Assembly (NCBI GenBank): GCA_017408025.1
Contig: JAFQVJ010000041.1
Span: 1-64,000 of the forward strand
DNA from: Lachnospiraceae bacterium
GTDB lineage: Bacteria; Bacillota; Clostridia; Lachnospirales; Lachnospiraceae
DNA: 64,000 nucleotides
Direction: 5' to 3'
The position numbers were made by a program, and so were the translations under genes. The notes beneath the pieces are model-generated. The model was not told the DNA's origin, searched no databases, and was given only the letters and a program-made list of their open reading frames with translations. Below are positions 1-9,258 of the stretch, one piece after another (positions within the stretch are counted from its first letter, which is position 1; every line of letters begins with the position of its first letter).

Positions 1-13
1 CGAAAATTAAAAT

Positions 14-1692
14 TTTAAATTCCACTCCCTCAAGCATAAGTGGAATTTAGTCTTGGATAAGTAGAATTTAATCTTTAACACATCTCATATATCTGTTATT
101 GTTTTATAGTCTCTGGCTTCATCAGAAGGAGGCTATATATGTCAAAATTAATACCAGGAAACCAGAAACACCTTACACTTGAAGATAGACGATACATAGA
201 AAAATCACTTAATGAAGGCAAGTCATTTAAAGATATTGCTAAATTTCTTTGTAAAGACCCGACTACTATTTCAAAAGAAGTTAAGCTACACAGAACAACA
301 AATACATGGAATAAGGGTAGTTTTAATAACCCACATAACTTCTGTATTCATCGTTTTAGATGTAAGAAGACAAATGTATGCGAAAAACTCTTCATATGCG
401 ACCAGAAGTGTCGTTCTTGCTTCAAATGTAATCAAGTATGCAAACATTTTGAAAAAGAACATTGTCGTAGATTAGACAAAGCTCCATTTGTATGTAATGG
501 TTGTGAAAAGTCACTAAGCAAATGCACCATTCCTCACAAATATTCCTATGATGCACATTTTGCTCACAGAAAGTACTCAGAAAAACTATCTAGTTCCCGT
601 GAGGGGATTAACCTTACTAAACGAGAAGCTAGAGCTCTTGATGCAGTAGTTACACCTTTAGTTAATCAGGGACAATCACCATATCATATCTTAACAAACC
701 ATCCTGAACTAGGAATAAGTGTTACTACCCTATACAATTACATTGATAAAGGTGTTCTTCTTTCAAGAAATATTGATCTCAAAAGAAAGACAAAATTCAA
801 ACCTAGAAAAGGAACAAAAGAAGGTATTACTAATCGAGAAGTTTTCATTGGCAGAACCTACAATGATTTCAAAGATCTTAATCCTCCATATTTTTGTGAA
901 ATGGATACTGTCGTATCAGCAAAAGGTTCTAATAAATGTATCTTAACCTTTTATATACCCGAGATGGAACTGTTTATAGCCAGGCTTTTAAACAGATGTA
1001 CTTCTGGTGCTGTACGTGCAGCTATAGATCAAATAGAACACTCTTTAGGTACATATAATTTTCTATCTGTGTTTGAAGTCTGTTTAACTGATAGAGGAAG
1101 TGAGTTCGGTAAAGCCGAAGATATCGAGACTGGAGTTAATGGTATTCAGCGAATGAGTCTTTACTATTGTGACCCAATGCGTAGCAATCAAAAAGGTGGT
1201 ATTGAAAATATTCATACAATGCTTCGTATGATAATCCCTAAAGGAACGGTTTTCGAAACACTTTCCCAATGGGATATCAAAAAGGCTGTAAACCATATCA
1301 ATGCAACTCCTAGACAGAAGCTCAATGGTAAAACACCATATGAATTGGCTCTAAATAAATGGGGCCCCGAGATACTCGAGGCCTTGCAACTTAAATTCGT
1401 CCCAGCCGACGATGTGACCTTGTCACCAAAGTTGCTAAAAAAATAATTCAATACATTTAGTAGATACAAGCCAGAGACAATTTATAAAAATCTCACTTAA
1501 GCCTGTGGAATTTAGTCTTGAAAACAACTTTTTCAGAGGCTTGTTTTCCATACCTAAAATTCCTAAATCCATTAAAAATGTAGGTTAATTATAACATCTG
1601 TCCCCTAACATTTAAAGAGAAACTTTTAAAATTTAGCAATTTTTAAATAGGTGGTGGAATTTAGTCTTGCATACGGAATTTACTTTTAAAAT
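14..1692 (+). mobile_element. IS30-family insertion sequence (ends approximate)
   Basis: A single transposase gene is flanked by short AT-rich repeats. GTGGAATTTAGTCTTG occurs at 40-55 and 1654-1669, each followed by a second, related GAATTTA motif (near 64-70 and 1675-1681), and a half copy lies at 1505-1520. These copies are all in the same orientation. A partial inverted relation also exists: AAATTCCAC at 18-26 on the plus strand against AAATTCCG read inward from the right end near 1680. I could not fix the terminal inverted repeats or a target duplication, and the left end may lie at or before base 1. The right end touches the stop codon of agrB. Confidence 0.6.
139..1446 (+). CDS. IS30-family transposase (435 aa)
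   Basis: DDE transposase that would cut and join the ends of its own insertion sequence. Residues 10-50 form an IS30-type helix-turn-helix (LTLEDRRYIEKSL, then SFKDIAKFLCKDPTTISKEV). Residues about 65-130 hold a dense cysteine/histidine stretch with at least ten Cys, probably a zinc-binding module as in other Firmicute IS30 relatives. The catalytic triad is visible: Asp in CEMDTVV, Asp in LTDRGSEF and Glu in KGGIENIHTML. The frame is intact over a normal IS30 length, so the element may still be active. AAGGAGGC lies just upstream of the ATG. No passenger gene is present. Confidence 0.93.
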   Translation: MSKLIPGNQKHLTLEDRRYIEKSLNEGKSFKDIAKFLCKDPTTISKEVKLHRTTNTWNKGSFNNPHNFCIHRFRCKKTNVCEKLFICDQKCRSCFKCNQVCKHFEKEHCRRLDKAPFVCNGCEKSLSKCTIPHKYSYDAHFAHRKYSEKLSSSREGINLTKREARALDAVVTPLVNQGQSPYHILTNHPELGISVTTLYNYIDKGVLLSRNIDLKRKTKFKPRKGTKEGITNREVFIGRTYNDFKDLNPPYFCEMDTVVSAKGSNKCILTFYIPEMELFIARLLNRCTSGAVRAAIDQIEHSLGTYNFLSVFEVCLTDRGSEFGKAEDIETGVNGIQRMSLYYCDPMRSNQKGGIENIHTMLRMIIPKGTVFETLSQWDIKKAVNHINATPRQKLNGKTPYELALNKWGPEILEALQLKFVPADDVTLSPKLLKK

Positions 1693-2265
1693 TCACCATT
1701 TTATCACTTTTTCAGCTACTAACATTAATGACTGCACCAAATATGCATACTCAATTATTATAGAATATTTATCATCGAAGAACATTACACAAGCAGTCAA
1801 TATGCACATTTGAACAACTACAATAACATGTGTTTTTCTTTTATATATTTTTTTCTCAATATCATTTAATCTCTTTGTTTCTGTATCAACAGGTGACATG
1901 AATAGTATTATAACTACACAACATATTACAATTAACAAACTAACAGAAAGAGAAACATATTGTATCCAACAATTTGCAATAATCTCTGCTATGATTAATA
2001 TAAAATTTGATATAAGTGTACATTTCCATAATCTATTTGCATGCCAACCACCACTATACGTTCTTAAAGGAATATATATCAGCAAGAATATTATAACCGT
2101 TTTGATGTCTCTAAAAATAAATCCAATAAATATAGCTATTATGATATTCATAATAATCTCTAACAATAAATAATATCCATATTTATATATATCAACCTCC
2201 TCTCTTGATATTGTCTCATTTTCAAGTTGCTGGTTTACTATTTTGTCTACTAATCTCTCAATCAT
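1693..2265 (-). CDS. agrB: AgrB-like peptide-processing membrane endopeptidase (190 aa)
   Basis: AgrB proteins cleave the C-terminal part of the AgrD precursor and help make the cyclic autoinducing peptide exported for quorum sensing. The signature SGGWHANRLWKC places the catalytic pair at His75 and Cys82 with the family's usual spacing. Several hydrophobic segments (about residues 30-52, 55-70, 85-125 and 150-185) fit a polytopic membrane protein. Length is normal or slightly short. The stop codon TGA at 1693-1695 lies at the edge of the IS30 element, so the last residues may come from insertion. agrD and agrC normally follow agrB, but here the next DNA is the insertion sequence and no convincing precursor peptide was found. 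Catalytic function looks intact; pathway function is doubtful. Confidence 0.85.
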   Translation of the reverse strand: MIERLVDKIVNQQLENETISREEVDIYKYGYYLLLEIIMNIIIAIFIGFIFRDIKTVIIFLLIYIPLRTYSGGWHANRLWKCTLISNFILIIAEIIANCWIQYVSLSVSLLIVICCVVIILFMSPVDTETKRLNDIEKKIYKRKTHVIVVVQMCILTACVMFFDDKYSIIIEYAYLVQSLMLVAEKVIKW

Positions 2266-2299
2266 GCAATTGTTCTCCTACCTGATTTATTCATTGAAC

Positions 2300-2364
2300 A
2301 ATATATCACTCTTTTGTTTGCGCATTTTCAAATGTGCCATTTTCGACATTTAATGTGCCATTTT
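2300..2364 (-). promoter_or_regulatory. agrB promoter with tandem LytTR/AgrA-type boxes
   Basis: Read on the minus strand, AAAATGGCACATT occurs twice, at 2352-2364 and 2331-2343. The copies are perfect direct repeats with a 21-bp period, two helical turns apart. Tandem direct repeats with this spacing upstream of a -10 element are the usual arrangement of LytTR-regulator sites such as AgrA and VirR boxes. A -10 like TATATT follows at 2300-2305, about 25 bp downstream of the proximal box, with no good -35. This suggests a weak promoter activated by a LytTR response regulator. Operator identity is inferred from geometry. Confidence 0.6.
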
Positions 2365-2602
2365 TCATATTACTTTATTACAAAAAACCTGTTCCACTAA
2401 TGATTTTCAATCACTTTAGCATCGCTTTTTACAACCCATTATAAACCATTTTCATATAGAATCAATAAAAAGTTACAAAGGGAAGATGATATTGTGGGAT
2501 GATATGCTAAGAAGGATCTACAGAAAATTTTAGATAAGAAAGATACATTTTTATAAGATTTCCACCTGAAAATAGGCATATTTTTTATTCCTTTGCGGAG
2601 CA
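2365..2602. other. Intergenic DNA with no recognised gene
   Basis: This AT-rich stretch lies between the agrB operator and the first palindromic repeat. I see no convincing gene or RNA on either strand. The best open frame is a 15-codon plus-strand ORF starting at about 2487, which has no homology I recognise. The DNA may be a decayed remnant of an agr-type locus, but nothing in the sequence proves that. Confidence 0.4.
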
Positions 2603-2649
2603 TTTTTATTGTATAGGAAAGTTTCGAGAACTTTCCTATACAATAAAAA
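2603..2649. repeat. Dispersed palindromic repeat, copy 1 of 3
   Basis: A perfect 21-bp inverted repeat (2603-2623 with 2629-2649) has a 5-nt loop, TCGAG on the plus strand. The inner arm GTATAGGAAAGTT, the loop and its complement are identical in the copies at 45930-45964 and 49542-49590. The outer arm here is TTTTTATT/AATAAAAA and differs from the other copies but still pairs. It directly follows the fab operon terminator, sharing that terminator's T-tract. Confidence 0.9.
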
Positions 2650-2703
2650 AATTATTCCCTAAGATACCCTATTTTTCATTTTCTAGTATCTTAGAGAATA
2701 ATT
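2644..2703 (-). terminator. Rho-independent terminator of the fab operon
   Basis: Read on the minus strand, an 18-bp stem (2686-2703 with 2650-2667, one mismatched position) closes an 18-nt loop and is followed by a run of T (2644-2650). It lies about 60 bp after the stop codon of the fabK-like gene, the last gene of the operon. The dispersed palindrome copy 1 begins inside its T-tract and could act as a second, back-up hairpin. Confidence 0.85.
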
Positions 2704-2762
2704 ATTTTGCATAGACACTCCAGCCTTAATTTTTATTGTACTTAATACCTACAAACAAAACT

Positions 2763-3818
2763 TTACGACAACAATTCTGCAAAGATGTCGCTTACGTGTT
2801 CTAGCTTCTGGGACTTATATGCATTAGCACCACAGAATAAAAGTGCATTGTCCACGTTTCCCTTTGCAGCATTTATAAGTGCATCTGTAATACAATACGG
2901 TATATCCTTTGCTTTGCATCCATTAAGGCATTGATAGCATTTTCTAAGCTTAAAATTACCTTCTTCTGATTTTTCCATAAATTCGTTGTAAATAGCTCTA
3001 CCTGGCATACCTACAGGACTTTTAACTATGCGTATATCATCCTTTGTTGCATTGATATAAGTCTGCTTATACTCATCAGATGCGTCGCACTCGTAAGTAG
3101 TAACAAATCTTGTTCCCATCTGTACGCCATCTATTCCGAGACCCATATAATGTTCCATGTCCGCCTTGTCATAGACGCCACCTCCGAATACTACAGGTAT
3201 ATGCTTGTCATATTTCTTGCTATATTCATCCACTACTTCCTTTATAGCAACTATTTCCTTCTCATACTCTTCGTCGGTGATATTTTCAACATCTTCCTTT
3301 GAAAATCCAAGATGTCCCCCTGCCTTAGGGCCCTCGATAACCACCATATCTGGTGACTTTCCGTAACGTCTGTCCCAAAGCTTACATATAACCTTTGCAG
3401 ACTTTACTGAAGACACAATAGGCGCAATCTTCGTCTTTGTGTTCTTAACAAACTCTGGTAGATTAGTTGGAAGCCCTGCACCTGATATTATAAGGTCAAC
3501 TCCAGCTTTGACAGCAGCCTTAACATACTCCTCGTAGTGCTTTGTGGCTACCATTATATTTACACCTATAACTCCACCCTTTGCTATTTCACGGGCCTTG
3601 TCAATATATTTCTTTATGGTTGCAAGATTTGTCTCATATGGCTTTTCCTCAAAGCCTTCTTCCTTAAAACCAATCTGCGCAGTAGATATAACACCTACTC
3701 CTCCTGCCAGGGCTACATGCCCCGCAAGGTTTGATAAGCTTATGCCTATGCCCATGCCTCCCTGGACAATTGGGTACTTAGCCACAAGCCCATCAATATT
3801 TAATGCCTTAAACTTCAT
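2763..3818 (-). CDS. FabK-like enoyl-ACP reductase / nitronate monooxygenase-family flavoprotein (351 aa)
   Basis: An FMN-dependent TIM-barrel protein of the FabK/2-nitropropane dioxygenase family. Family landmarks are YPIVQGGMGIGIS near the N-terminus, GVNIMVA, ISGAGLP, IEGPKAGGHLGF and DGVQMGTRFVTT, which bind flavin and phosphate. As the last gene of a fatty-acid operon with no other enoyl reductase in the window, it most likely performs the final NAD(P)H-dependent reduction of each elongation cycle. It is about 35 residues longer than classical FabK because of a C-terminal cysteine-rich stretch (CYQCLNGCKAKDIPYC). Some relatives are annotated as nitronate monooxygenases, so the exact substrate is inferred from context. 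It starts 11 bp after accDA. Confidence 0.75.
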   Translation of the reverse strand: MKFKALNIDGLVAKYPIVQGGMGIGISLSNLAGHVALAGGVGVISTAQIGFKEEGFEEKPYETNLATIKKYIDKAREIAKGGVIGVNIMVATKHYEEYVKAAVKAGVDLIISGAGLPTNLPEFVKNTKTKIAPIVSSVKSAKVICKLWDRRYGKSPDMVVIEGPKAGGHLGFSKEDVENITDEEYEKEIVAIKEVVDEYSKKYDKHIPVVFGGGVYDKADMEHYMGLGIDGVQMGTRFVTTYECDASDEYKQTYINATKDDIRIVKSPVGMPGRAIYNEFMEKSEEGNFKLRKCYQCLNGCKAKDIPYCITDALINAAKGNVDNALLFCGANAYKSQKLEHVSDIFAELLS

Positions 3819-3829
3819 AAGTCCTACCT

Positions 3830-5563
3830 CTAAAAATTTCTAAATCTGTCATATCTTTGCTCAACGATTTCTTCTTTAGTCTTACTCTTATATAAGGCCA
3901 AAAATTCCTTTATATAACCCTTCATAAAGCCTGCTATATCTGATAGATTGTCCTCAGATGCTGGCGATGGTTCAGGAATAATTTTCTCTATAATACCAAG
4001 CTCTTTAAGATCCTTTGCAGTAATCTTCATAACCTCTGAAGCTTCGGCTGCTCTCTTTGAATCCTTCCAGAGAATAGAAGCAAAGCCTTCTGGTGAGAGG
4101 ATTGAATATGTTGAATTCTCAAGCATCCACACTTCATTACCAACAGCCATTGCCAATGCTCCACCGCTTCCGCCTTCACCAATAACAATTGTGAGAACAG
4201 GTACCTTCAAGCCTGACATCTCGTAAAGATTTCTGGCAATTGCCTCGCCCTGACCTCTTTCCTCTGCTTCGATACCACAGAATGCTCCCGGAGTATCAAC
4301 AAAACAGATGATAGGTCTATTGAATCGCTCCGCCTGCTTCATAAGACGAAGAGCCTTTCTATAACCCTCTGGATTTGGCATACCAAAATTTCTAAGGATA
4401 TTATCCTTTGTATTCTTACCCTTCTGCTGACCTATAACAGTTACTGGTCTGCCACCAACTGTAGCAATACCACCAACTATAGCACCGTCATCACGAAATG
4501 CTCTGTCACCGTGAAGCTCTATAAAATCCTTGAATATAAGGTTAATATAATCAAGTGCTGTAGGTCTCTGTGCTGAACGTGATATCTGCACCTTGTTCCA
4601 ACAGCTTACCGTATCATTTTTCTTGAGAGGAATAGCTGCTATAGGTGCGTTCTTTCTCAAATAATGCTCATAAGTATTGATTCTATCTGTCTTTGCTGTA
4701 TGCATTCTGATGATTTCGCTGAGAGTCTCCCGCAAATCACGACGTTTAACAATACCATCTATAAGACCTTTTTCCAACAAGAATTCTGAACGCTGGAAGC
4801 CTTCTGGAAGCTTCTGGCCAATAGTCTGTTCGATAACTCTAGGGCCTGCAAAACCGATAAGTGCACCTGGCTCTGCAAGGATAATATCTCCAAGCATTGC
4901 GAAACTTGCTGTAACACCACCTGTTGTAGGATCTGTGAGAACGGATACATATAATAAGCCTTTGTCATTGTGCTTCTTTATAGCCTGAGATGTCTTAGCC
5001 ATCTGCATAAGAGATACAATACCTTCCTGCATTCTTGCTCCACCAGAACATGCAAATATAATAACAGGAATCTCATTTTCTGTAGCTCTCTCAACGAGAC
5101 GTGTTACCTTCTCTCCGACAACTTCACCCATGCTTCCCATAAGGAATCTCGAGTCACATACACCGATAGCTGTTCTCTGTCCGTGAATTGTAGCTTCGCC
5201 TGTCACTATAGCTTCATCAAGCTGTGTCTTTTCCTTGAGCGCCGTAAGCTTATCTACGTAACCAGGAAAGTTCAAAGGATTGCTTGTCACAAGATCTCTG
5301 TCCCACTCTACAAAGCTTTCCTCGTCTACAACCATCTCAATTCTCTGCCATGCACCTATTCTGAAATTGTATCCACACTTAGGGCATACATGACCATTAT
5401 TTTCCACATCTTCTGTGTAAACAGCGTCACCGCAATTACCACACTTCATCCAAAGTCCCTCTGGAACATTGTCAGATGGTGTAACCGCCTTCTCACTTTT
5501 AAGTGCCTGACTTCTCTCTATTGATATATATGTTGTTTTCTTAAACATTTCCTTTAATGCCAT
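3830..5563 (-). CDS. accDA: Acetyl-CoA carboxylase carboxyltransferase, fused beta and alpha subunits (577 aa)
   Basis: Transfers the carboxyl group from carboxybiotin on AccB to acetyl-CoA, making malonyl-CoA. The N-terminal half is AccD: a four-cysteine zinc ribbon (Cys41, Cys44, Cys60, Cys63) precedes a crotonase-like fold with [14 protein letters not shown] and [18 protein letters not shown]. The C-terminal half, from about residue 290, is AccA: it carries the usual [40 protein letters not shown] and [14 protein letters not shown] motifs. In many bacteria these are two proteins; here there is one uninterrupted frame with no stop at the joint, an arrangement common in Lachnospiraceae-type Clostridia. 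It lies 11 bp downstream of accC. Confidence 0.96.
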   Translation of the reverse strand: MALKEMFKKTTYISIERSQALKSEKAVTPSDNVPEGLWMKCGNCGDAVYTEDVENNGHVCPKCGYNFRIGAWQRIEMVVDEESFVEWDRDLVTSNPLNFPGYVDKLTALKEKTQLDEAIVTGEATIHGQRTAIGVCDSRFLMGSMGEVVGEKVTRLVERATENEIPVIIFACSGGARMQEGIVSLMQMAKTSQAIKKHNDKGLLYVSVLTDPTTGGVTASFAMLGDIILAEPGALIGFAGPRVIEQTIGQKLPEGFQRSEFLLEKGLIDGIVKRRDLRETLSEIIRMHTAKTDRINTYEHYLRKNAPIAAIPLKKNDTVSCWNKVQISRSAQRPTALDYINLIFKDFIELHGDRAFRDDGAIVGGIATVGGRPVTVIGQQKGKNTKDNILRNFGMPNPEGYRKALRLMKQAERFNRPIICFVDTPGAFCGIEAEERGQGEAIARNLYEMSGLKVPVLTIVIGEGGSGGALAMAVGNEVWMLENSTYSILSPEGFASILWKDSKRAAEASEVMKITAKDLKELGIIEKIIPEPSPASEDNLSDIAGFMKGYIKEFLALYKSKTKEEIVEQRYDRFRNF

Positions 5564-5574
5564 GACTTAATCTC

Positions 5575-6918
5575 CTACAATCCATACTCATCATGTATAA
5601 AGTGAGTATTGATATCTCCGCTTCTAAACCTTTCGTTACCAATCAGATCAAACTGGAAATCTATATTTGTCTGTACACCTTCAATAACAAGCTCTCCAAG
5701 AACTGACTGCATCTTGTTAATGGCAGCTGTTCTATCCTTGTCATGAACTATAATCTTACATATCATTGAATCATAATTTGGTGGAATCTTATAACCATTA
5801 TATATAGCCGAATCCACACGAACACCATTTCCGCCAGGAAAATGAAGGTTCTGTATTGTGCCTGGACATGGCATGAAATTCTTTGATGGATTTTCGGCAT
5901 TGATACGGCACTCTATGGCATGACCGTTTACCTTTATATCCTCCTGCTTTACAGAAATTTCAAGTCCTTCCGCTATACGAATCTGCTCCTTTATAAGGTC
6001 CATACCTGTTACCATCTCTGTAACAGGATGTTCTACCTGTATACGAGTGTTCATTTCCATAAAATAAAACTCACCACTCTTATCAAGCAAAAATTCGATA
6101 GTTCCAGCACTTACATATCCAACTGCCTTAGCAGCCTTTACCGCAGTCTCACCCATTCTGGCTCTCAAATCATCATTGATAGCAACTGAAGGCGATTCCT
6201 CTATCATCTTCTGATGTTTTCTCTGTATTGAACAATCTCTCTCTCCAAGATGAACAACATTACCATGACTGTCTGCAAGAATCTGGAACTCAATATGTCT
6301 TGGACTCTGTATATATTTCTCAATGTACATTGTATCATCACCGAAAGCATTTACAGACTCTCTCTGAGCAGTGTTAAAGTTTGCCTCAAACTCATCTGAA
6401 TTCTCAACAATTCTCATTCCCTTTCCACCACCGCCTGATGATGCCTTAACGATAACCGGATAACCCATCTCGTCAGCTATTTTATGTCCTTCTACAGCAT
6501 CATACACTGGTTCAGTTGTTCCCGGTGTAACAGGAACTCCTGCCTTAATCATAGTAGCTCTTGCTTCTGATTTGTTACCCATTTTATCTATAATCTCTGC
6601 ACTAGGTCCAATAAATGTAATATTACATTTCTCACACATCTGTGCAAATTTACTGTTTTCTGATAAAAATCCAAAACCTGGGTGAATAGCTTCCGCTCCT
6701 GTAACTATGGTTGCACTTAGAAGTCTCTCCATATTGAGATAACTCTCTGCTGAATTTGCAGGTCCTATACATACAGCCTCATCTGCAAGCTGTGTATGTA
6801 ATGCATCTGCATCCGCCTCAGAATATACTGCAACTGTCTTGATACCAAGCTCTCTACAAGCTCTGATAATACGAACTGCTATCTCACCACGATTTGCAAT
6901 AAGAATCTTTCTAAACAT
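5575..6918 (-). CDS. accC: Acetyl-CoA carboxylase, biotin carboxylase subunit (447 aa)
   Basis: ATP-grasp enzyme that carboxylates the biotin on AccB using bicarbonate and ATP. It opens with MFRKILIANRGEIAVRIIRA, the standard N-terminus of the family. Further landmarks are the glycine-rich ATP loop KASSGGGGKGMRIV, the ERDCSIQRKHQKMIEESPS segment and FYFMEMNTRIQVEHPVTEM, which contains the metal and bicarbonate residues. An upstream in-frame ATG at 6939 would add seven residues, but GGAG sits 6 bp before the ATG at 6918 and the family N-terminus begins there. Length is normal for AccC. Confidence 0.96.
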   Translation of the reverse strand: MFRKILIANRGEIAVRIIRACRELGIKTVAVYSEADADALHTQLADEAVCIGPANSAESYLNMERLLSATIVTGAEAIHPGFGFLSENSKFAQMCEKCNITFIGPSAEIIDKMGNKSEARATMIKAGVPVTPGTTEPVYDAVEGHKIADEMGYPVIVKASSGGGGKGMRIVENSDEFEANFNTAQRESVNAFGDDTMYIEKYIQSPRHIEFQILADSHGNVVHLGERDCSIQRKHQKMIEESPSVAINDDLRARMGETAVKAAKAVGYVSAGTIEFLLDKSGEFYFMEMNTRIQVEHPVTEMVTGMDLIKEQIRIAEGLEISVKQEDIKVNGHAIECRINAENPSKNFMPCPGTIQNLHFPGGNGVRVDSAIYNGYKIPPNYDSMICKIIVHDKDRTAAINKMQSVLGELVIEGVQTNIDFQFDLIGNERFRSGDINTHFIHDEYGL

Positions 6919-6971
6919 ATATGCTCCAATCTTCGACATTTATACGCTTTCTACTTAGTTACATTCTCAAA

Positions 6972-7394
6972 TTAACCAATGACAAATGTAAGCTCTGCTG
7001 CCACTGCAACCTTTCCATCAACTGTCGCTGTTGCCTTACCAACTCCAACAGGTCCTTTAACCTTTATCATTTCACACTCAAGCTTAACTAAATCACCTGG
7101 CACAACCTTCTTCTTGAATTTACATGAATTGATTCCACCAAAGTACACTGTCTTACCCTTGAATTCATCACAGCTAAGAGCCGCAACAGCACCAACCTGT
7201 GCAAGAGCCTCCACCATAAGAACACCTGGCATAACAGGTTCCTGTGGGAAATGACCCTTGAAGAATGACTCATCATATGTTACTGCCTTGTAGCCTACAG
7301 CTCTCTTGCCCGGCTCAAGTTCTTCTATCTTATCCACAAGTAAAAATGGATGTCTGTGTGGGATTATCTCCTGAATTTCCTTTATTCCTAACAT
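6972..7394 (-). CDS. fabZ: 3-hydroxyacyl-ACP dehydratase FabZ (140 aa)
   Basis: Hot-dog-fold dehydratase that removes water from 3-hydroxyacyl-ACP to give trans-2-enoyl-ACP. The catalytic region is [20 protein letters not shown], with the active-site His48 and Glu62, and [13 protein letters not shown] lies at the start. The length is typical. It sits between accB and accC, as in other clostridial fab operons. The C-terminus is ordinary and no FabA-type isomerase feature is evident, so it should serve saturated elongation. How unsaturated fatty acids are made is not visible in this window. Confidence 0.95.
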   Translation of the reverse strand: MLGIKEIQEIIPHRHPFLLVDKIEELEPGKRAVGYKAVTYDESFFKGHFPQEPVMPGVLMVEALAQVGAVAALSCDEFKGKTVYFGGINSCKFKKKVVPGDLVKLECEMIKVKGPVGVGKATATVDGKVAVAAELTFVIG

Positions 7395-7446
7395 TTGTTA
7401 TTCCTTTCTGTCTGCCACAGTACTATCCGTAGCGAAGCGTTTTACA

Positions 7447-7938
7447 CTATTTCACCTTTATAAGCACCTGTCCGTACTCTACCATATCACCATTATTTAC
7501 AATAATCTCTGTGATAACACCGTCATGCTCACTTTCAATTTCATTCATAAGCTTCATGGCCTCAACTATACCAACTACCTGACCCTTCTTAACTGTATCG
7601 CCTACTCTTACAAATGGCTCTGCGTCTGGTGATGACGCACTATAAAATGTTCCAACAAGTGGAGATGTTATAGTTTTAACATTTTCATCAACAGCCCCGC
7701 CGGCTGCATCTGCTGTAGTAGCTGGTGTTACCTCTGCTACTGGTGCTGCAACAACTGGTGCCACTGGCTGTATCATAGGTGTAGCAACTGTTGTTGCTGG
7801 TACCTGAACTATCTGTGGCTGCTTATTGTTATCTCCAGCCTTTATTGTAAGCTTCTTATCACCCTCTTCAAGAGTAAATGATGTAACCTTTGAATCTGAA
7901 ATTGTCTTAATCAACTCTATAATCTGATTGAATTCCAT
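7447..7938 (-). CDS. accB: Acetyl-CoA carboxylase biotin carboxyl carrier protein (163 aa)
   Basis: Carries the biotin that shuttles carboxyl groups between AccC and AccDA. The C-terminal lipoyl/biotinyl domain (about residues 88-163) contains VEAMKLMNEIES, with Lys129 as the biotinylation site. The N-terminal 35 residues form the conserved small domain beginning MEFNQIIELIKTI. Between them lies a flexible linker rich in Pro, Ala, Val and Thr (about residues 40-85), the usual swinging arm. A biotin uptake gene, bioY, lies elsewhere in the window at 30133-30654, but no biotin ligase gene is seen. Confidence 0.96.
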   Translation of the reverse strand: MEFNQIIELIKTISDSKVTSFTLEEGDKKLTIKAGDNNKQPQIVQVPATTVATPMIQPVAPVVAAPVAEVTPATTADAAGGAVDENVKTITSPLVGTFYSASSPDAEPFVRVGDTVKKGQVVGIVEAMKLMNEIESEHDGVITEIIVNNGDMVEYGQVLIKVK

Positions 7939-7995
7939 TTTTATTTCCTTTCTGCCATTATTCCGTTCATTGCCAATCTGGAAAAACCTGCTTTT

Positions 7996-9231
7996 TTACT
8001 TAACAAACTTTTTAACTAAGATACTTGCGTTATGACCACCAAAACCAAGTGAGTTAGATATAGCATAATTTACTTCCATATTTACTCCACTTCCCATACA
8101 GTAGTCAAGGTCACATCCTTCATCTGGATTTTTAAGACCAACTGTCTGATGAACATAACTATCCTCAATTGACTTAACACATGTGATAAATTCAACCGCA
8201 CCAGCCGCACCAAGAAGATGACCAACCATAGACTTTGTAGAATTTACCTTTACATTCTTAGCAGCATCACCAAATGCAAGCTTAATAGCCTTAGTCTCAA
8301 ATAAATCATTGTGATGTGTGCTTGTTCCATGAGCGTTAATATATTCGACCTGTGAAGGCTCTATACCAGCTTCATTCATGGCATTTGACATCGCTCTGGC
8401 TGCACCTGAGCCATCCTCTGCAGGCGATGTAATATGGAACGCATCTGATGTTGCTCCGTATCCTACTACCTCGGCATAAATTTTTGCACCTCTCGCCTCG
8501 GCATGCTCAAGCGACTCTAAGATAACCACACCTGCACCTTCGCCCATAACGAAACCATTTCTATCCTGGTCAAAAGGCTTGCATGCCTCCATTGGATCTT
8601 CTGTTGTGCTAAGCGCTGTAAGCGCTGCAAAGCTACCTACACCTACAGGTGATATACAAGACTCTGTACCTCCTGCTACCATCACATCTGCATCTCCACA
8701 CTGAATGCTTCTATAAGCTTCACCAATGCTGTGTGTACCTGTGGCACAAGCTGTTACTACATTAAGAGATTTGCCCTTAGCACCAAGTGCTATAGATACA
8801 TTACCAGCTGCCATATTTGTAATCATAAGTGGCACTGCAAGCGGTGCGATTCTTCCTGGTCCTTTTTCTAAAAGCTTCTGTGTTTCTTTCTCTGTAATCT
8901 CAAGACCACCGATACCTGAACCTATAGATATACCGACCATGTATGGATCTTCCTTCTCCATTTCAAGACCAGCATCTTTTACAGCCTCATTTGCTGCTAC
9001 AACTGCATACTGACAGAATGTATCCATTCTCTTTGCAGCCTTTGGATCCATATATTCCTTTGCGTTAAAATCATTAATCTGACCTGCTACCTTTGCCTTA
9101 AAATCAGAGGCATCAAACTTGTTGATAGTTGAGATACCTACTTTACCTTCCTTTATTCCATTCCAGAAATTGTCTACGCCAATGCCTATTGGTGTGACAG
9201 CACCTAATCCTGTAACTACTACTCGCTTCAT
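7996..9231 (-). CDS. fabF: Beta-ketoacyl-ACP synthase II (411 aa)
   Basis: Condenses malonyl-ACP with a growing acyl-ACP, the elongation step of type II fatty-acid synthesis. The thiolase-fold active site is complete: nucleophile Cys162 in VTACATGTHSIG, a histidine in NAHGTSTHHND and a second histidine in MVGHLLGAAGAVE. The C-terminus ends NSLGFGGHNASILVKKF, typical of FabF. Length is normal. The initiating synthase FabH is not in the window, which is unusual because fabH often heads such operons; it may lie elsewhere. Confidence 0.96.
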   Translation of the reverse strand: MKRVVVTGLGAVTPIGIGVDNFWNGIKEGKVGISTINKFDASDFKAKVAGQINDFNAKEYMDPKAAKRMDTFCQYAVVAANEAVKDAGLEMEKEDPYMVGISIGSGIGGLEITEKETQKLLEKGPGRIAPLAVPLMITNMAAGNVSIALGAKGKSLNVVTACATGTHSIGEAYRSIQCGDADVMVAGGTESCISPVGVGSFAALTALSTTEDPMEACKPFDQDRNGFVMGEGAGVVILESLEHAEARGAKIYAEVVGYGATSDAFHITSPAEDGSGAARAMSNAMNEAGIEPSQVEYINAHGTSTHHNDLFETKAIKLAFGDAAKNVKVNSTKSMVGHLLGAAGAVEFITCVKSIEDSYVHQTVGLKNPDEGCDLDYCMGSGVNMEVNYAISNSLGFGGHNASILVKKFVK

Positions 9232-9258
9232 TTTTTTCTCCTTACTTCGTTATTTTAA

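Noticed and set aside
1443-1559. Minus-strand ORF of about 38 codons near the IS30 right end, considered as a displaced agrD
   Set aside because: It overlaps the end of the transposase gene and one of the element's own repeat motifs and shows no AgrD signature (no amphipathic leader with a conserved Cys and acidic tail), so it is probably chance.
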